A stretch of DNA of 8,886 bases from assembly GCA_018434645.1 (NCBI GenBank), contig JAHDOX010000039.1, positions 1 through 8,886 of the forward strand, read 5' to 3'. Made by a program: the position numbers and the translations under genes. The DNA is from Synergistales bacterium (GTDB lineage Bacteria; Synergistota; Synergistia; Synergistales; Thermovirgaceae). The notes under the pieces were generated by a model that was not told the origin of the DNA, did not search any database, and worked only from the letters and a program-made list of their open reading frames with translations. Shown piece by piece: positions 6,904 through 8,886 of this stretch. Each line of letters opens with the position of its first letter. Position 1 is the first letter of the stretch.

Positions 6904-8886
6904 CAAGAAACGCCCTTCATCGAAAGGGAAATCCTTTTTCTTTCGATGTTGACGCTTGTAACCCTTACATTGACCTTCTGCCCTGCCTTAAGTATTTTTT
7001 GCGGATTTTTGACATAACTGTCCGCCAAACGGCTGACATGGACCAATCCATCCACATGAACCCCTATATCAACAAAGGCCCCGAAGTCCGTCACATTGCT
7101 GACGACGCCCACGAGGACCATCCCTTCCTCAAGGTCTTCAATCGACTTGATTCGCGGATCGAAAGCAGGTATTTCGAAGCTCTCTCTCGGGTCCCTCCCG
7201 GGACGTGCCAGTTCATCCATAATATCCTCCAGTGTCGGCAGACCTATTTCGCCGCCTGCATAATTCCTGATATCAATTCCGGCACGAAGGCTTTCATCTT
7301 TAAGAAGGTCGGCGACACGACAATTCCGGTCTGCTGCCATGGCCTCGACGATTTTATAGTGGTCAGGGTGCACCGCACTCGCATCCAGGGGGTTATCGCC
7401 GCCACGAATCCTGAGAAAACCGCTTGCCTGCTCGAAGGCCTTCGGACCCAGGCGCGGCACCTTTTTTAGATCCTCGCGGGATCTGAAAGGGCCTTCCTTT
7501 CTCCTGAATTCCACGATATTTTCAGCCAACGTCGGACCTATGCCCGAAACGTACGACAAAAGGTGGCGGCTCGCAATGTTAACCTCCACGCCTACGCGAT
7601 TCACGCAGGAGACCACCACGTCGTCGAGTCTGCTCCTGAGGGCTTTTTGATCCACATCATGCTGGTACTGGCCTACTCCGATCGACTTCGGATCTATCTT
7701 TACCAGTTCGGACAGAGGGTCCTGTAGCCGCCGCCCTATAGAAACAGCCCCCCTAACCGTTACGTCCTGCTCTGGCAGTTCCTCCCGCGCCACCTCTGAC
7801 GCCGAATAGACCGAGGCTCCGCTTTCATTCACTATAAGGATTGCCAGATTCACTGAAATATCTAGGCTCCTGAAAAACTCGCCGGTTTCCCTGCCGGCCG
7901 TACCATTTCCTATTGCTACGACTTCGACAGAAAATTCGTCGAGAAGTTTCTTGACTTTGAACTTTGCTTCTTCCAGTTTCTTTTTACCGCTGAAGGGGAA
8001 TATCGTTTCCGTCGCCACAAGCTCGCCCTGAGAGTCAAGAATTACCAGTTTGCACCCCGTTCTTATACCAGGATCGACAGCGAGGACTGGTTTTCTTCCA
8101 AGTGGAGGCGCGAGTAGAAGGTTTTCAAGGTTGGCTGCAAAAACCTCTATGGCCTTTTTATCAGCTTTGCGCTTGAGTGCATTTCTAAGCTCCGTTTCCA
8201 TGGAAGGAGCAAGCAGCCTCCGGTACCCGTCGCGCAGTGCCGTACGGACTTCCCTGCCCGCGCCGTTTTCGACCGAGATAAAGGCCTCTTCCATTATCCG
8301 CAGCGCTTCTTCTTCGGGAGGAAGAATCGAGAGTTGCAGAAACCCCTCCTTCTCCCCCCTGAAAAGGGCTAGGATCCGGTGAGAAGGGACGGCTCTTGCG
8401 GCCTCGTTCCATTTGAAATAATCCGCGTACACGGCTCCCTCGGTTTCCTTTCCTTCGATTACCCTCGAACGGAGCCTGCCCCGCCTCACGAAAAGAATAC
8501 GCATTGCAGAACGTATCCTTGCATCTTCACTGGCCTTTTCCGAAATAATGTCTCTCGCTCCGGCAAGGGCCTCGGCTTCGTTGGGTACCCCCTTTTCTGC
8601 GTTAATATACTCTCTTGCCTTCTTTTCAGGAATAATGGGGGTAATAACACCTTTGGCCGCCTGAATCAAAATTTCCGCCAGTCCCGCAAGCCCCTTTTCC
8701 CTGGCGACCATAGCCCGCGTGCGTCGTTTTGGCCGGTACGGGAGATATAAATCCTCCAACCTAGCGACGTTCGGTGCCGACTCTATCGCGTTTTCCAGTT
8801 CGGGAGTCAGAAGGTTCCGTTCATTCAATGAACGGAGGATGGCTTTGCGTCTTTTGTCAAGCTCCTCAAGCTGCGCAGCCCTGTCA
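6903..8886 (-). CDS. tex: Tex-family RNA-binding transcription accessory protein (N-terminus outside window)
   Basis: Tex is a conserved cytoplasmic nucleic-acid-binding protein linked to transcription. The frame stays open to the right edge; 660 residues are visible, and the family is usually about 720-790, so roughly 60-130 residues are missing. An in-frame TTG at 8828 is not the start, because the residues before it (AAQLEELDKRRKAILRS) match the family. In visible numbering, LEDLYLPYRPKRRTRA lies near residues 43-58. The YqgF/RNase H-like domain is at about 265-370 (LAVDPGIRTGCK, then IGNGTAGRETGEFF). IVNESGASVYSASE and IGVGQYQHDV follow. The helix-hairpin-helix region is at about 437-504 (SYVSGIGPTLAENIV, VPRLGPKAFEQ), and the C-terminal S1 RNA-binding domain is at about 585-658 (TDFGAFVDIGVHVDGLVHVS, ending KRISLSMKG). 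It points towards the glucan operon, so it is a separate transcription unit, with no visible functional link. Its promoter lies outside the window. Confidence 0.96.
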   Translation of the reverse strand, partial: DRAAQLEELDKRRKAILRSLNERNLLTPELENAIESAPNVARLEDLYLPYRPKRRTRAMVAREKGLAGLAEILIQAAKGVITPIIPEKKAREYINAEKGVPNEAEALAGARDIISEKASEDARIRSAMRILFVRRGRLRSRVIEGKETEGAVYADYFKWNEAARAVPSHRILALFRGEKEGFLQLSILPPEEEALRIMEEAFISVENGAGREVRTALRDGYRRLLAPSMETELRNALKRKADKKAIEVFAANLENLLLAPPLGRKPVLAVDPGIRTGCKLVILDSQGELVATETIFPFSGKKKLEEAKFKVKKLLDEFSVEVVAIGNGTAGRETGEFFRSLDISVNLAILIVNESGASVYSASEVAREELPEQDVTVRGAVSIGRRLQDPLSELVKIDPKSIGVGQYQHDVDQKALRSRLDDVVVSCVNRVGVEVNIASRHLLSYVSGIGPTLAENIVEFRRKEGPFRSREDLKKVPRLGPKAFEQASGFLRIRGGDNPLDASAVHPDHYKIVEAMAADRNCRVADLLKDESLRAGIDIRNYAGGEIGLPTLEDIMDELARPGRDPRESFEIPAFDPRIKSIEDLEEGMVLVGVVSNVTDFGAFVDIGVHVDGLVHVSRLADSYVKNPQKILKAGQKVNVRVTSVNIERKRISLSMKGVS

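Noticed and set aside
6999..7469. A + strand open frame of 156 codons opposite the C-terminal part of tex.
   Set aside because: The opposite strand encodes the conserved S1 and helix-hairpin-helix regions of Tex, which explains the base pattern fully.
8826..8828. In-frame TTG as a possible start of tex.
   Set aside because: The 19 codons before it, up to the window edge, continue the Tex family sequence, so the true start is further upstream and outside the window.
1..8886. Search for CRISPR arrays, insertion sequences, tRNA or rRNA genes, and long repeats.
   Set aside because: No spaced direct repeats, transposase-like protein, terminal inverted repeats or structural RNA patterns were seen by eye, and nearly all bases are accounted for by five genes.

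Overview
This is a bacterial window of mid-range GC content (about half, by eye). It is densely coding and holds two convergent transcription units. I cannot assign the organism from the sequence alone. The proteins are plainly bacterial. The codon use does not look like a high-GC actinobacterium, even though the pathway encoded here is best known from mycobacteria and streptomycetes.

Bases 1 to about 6873 (+ strand) look like one operon for making and branching alpha-glucan from trehalose by the GlgE route. The left edge cuts into glgE (maltosyltransferase), of which the C-terminal ~405 residues are visible. Next comes a long fused gene whose protein joins a trehalose synthase (TreS) to a maltokinase (Pep2/Mak). 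It overlaps the branching enzyme gene glgB by 4 bases. A small gene for a zincin-type (HExxH) metallopeptidase homologue follows 24 bases later. In this pathway TreS interconverts trehalose and maltose, the kinase domain makes maltose 1-phosphate with ATP, GlgE transfers the maltosyl unit to the end of a linear alpha-1,4-glucan, and GlgB adds alpha-1,6 branches. All the catalytic residues I could locate are intact, so the pathway looks functional. No glgA, glgC, glgP or glgX is visible in the window.

Bases 6874-6902 separate the two units and hold a hairpin plus T-tract that reads as the operon's intrinsic terminator. Bases 6903-8886 (- strand) encode most of a Tex-family RNA-binding transcription accessory protein with YqgF, helix-hairpin-helix and S1 domains. 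Its N-terminus lies beyond the right edge.

There is no mobile element, CRISPR array, rRNA, tRNA or convincing promoter, and no non-coding stretch over 300 bases. Nothing points to an entirely new system. The least explained item is the small metallopeptidase homologue at the end of the glucan operon.
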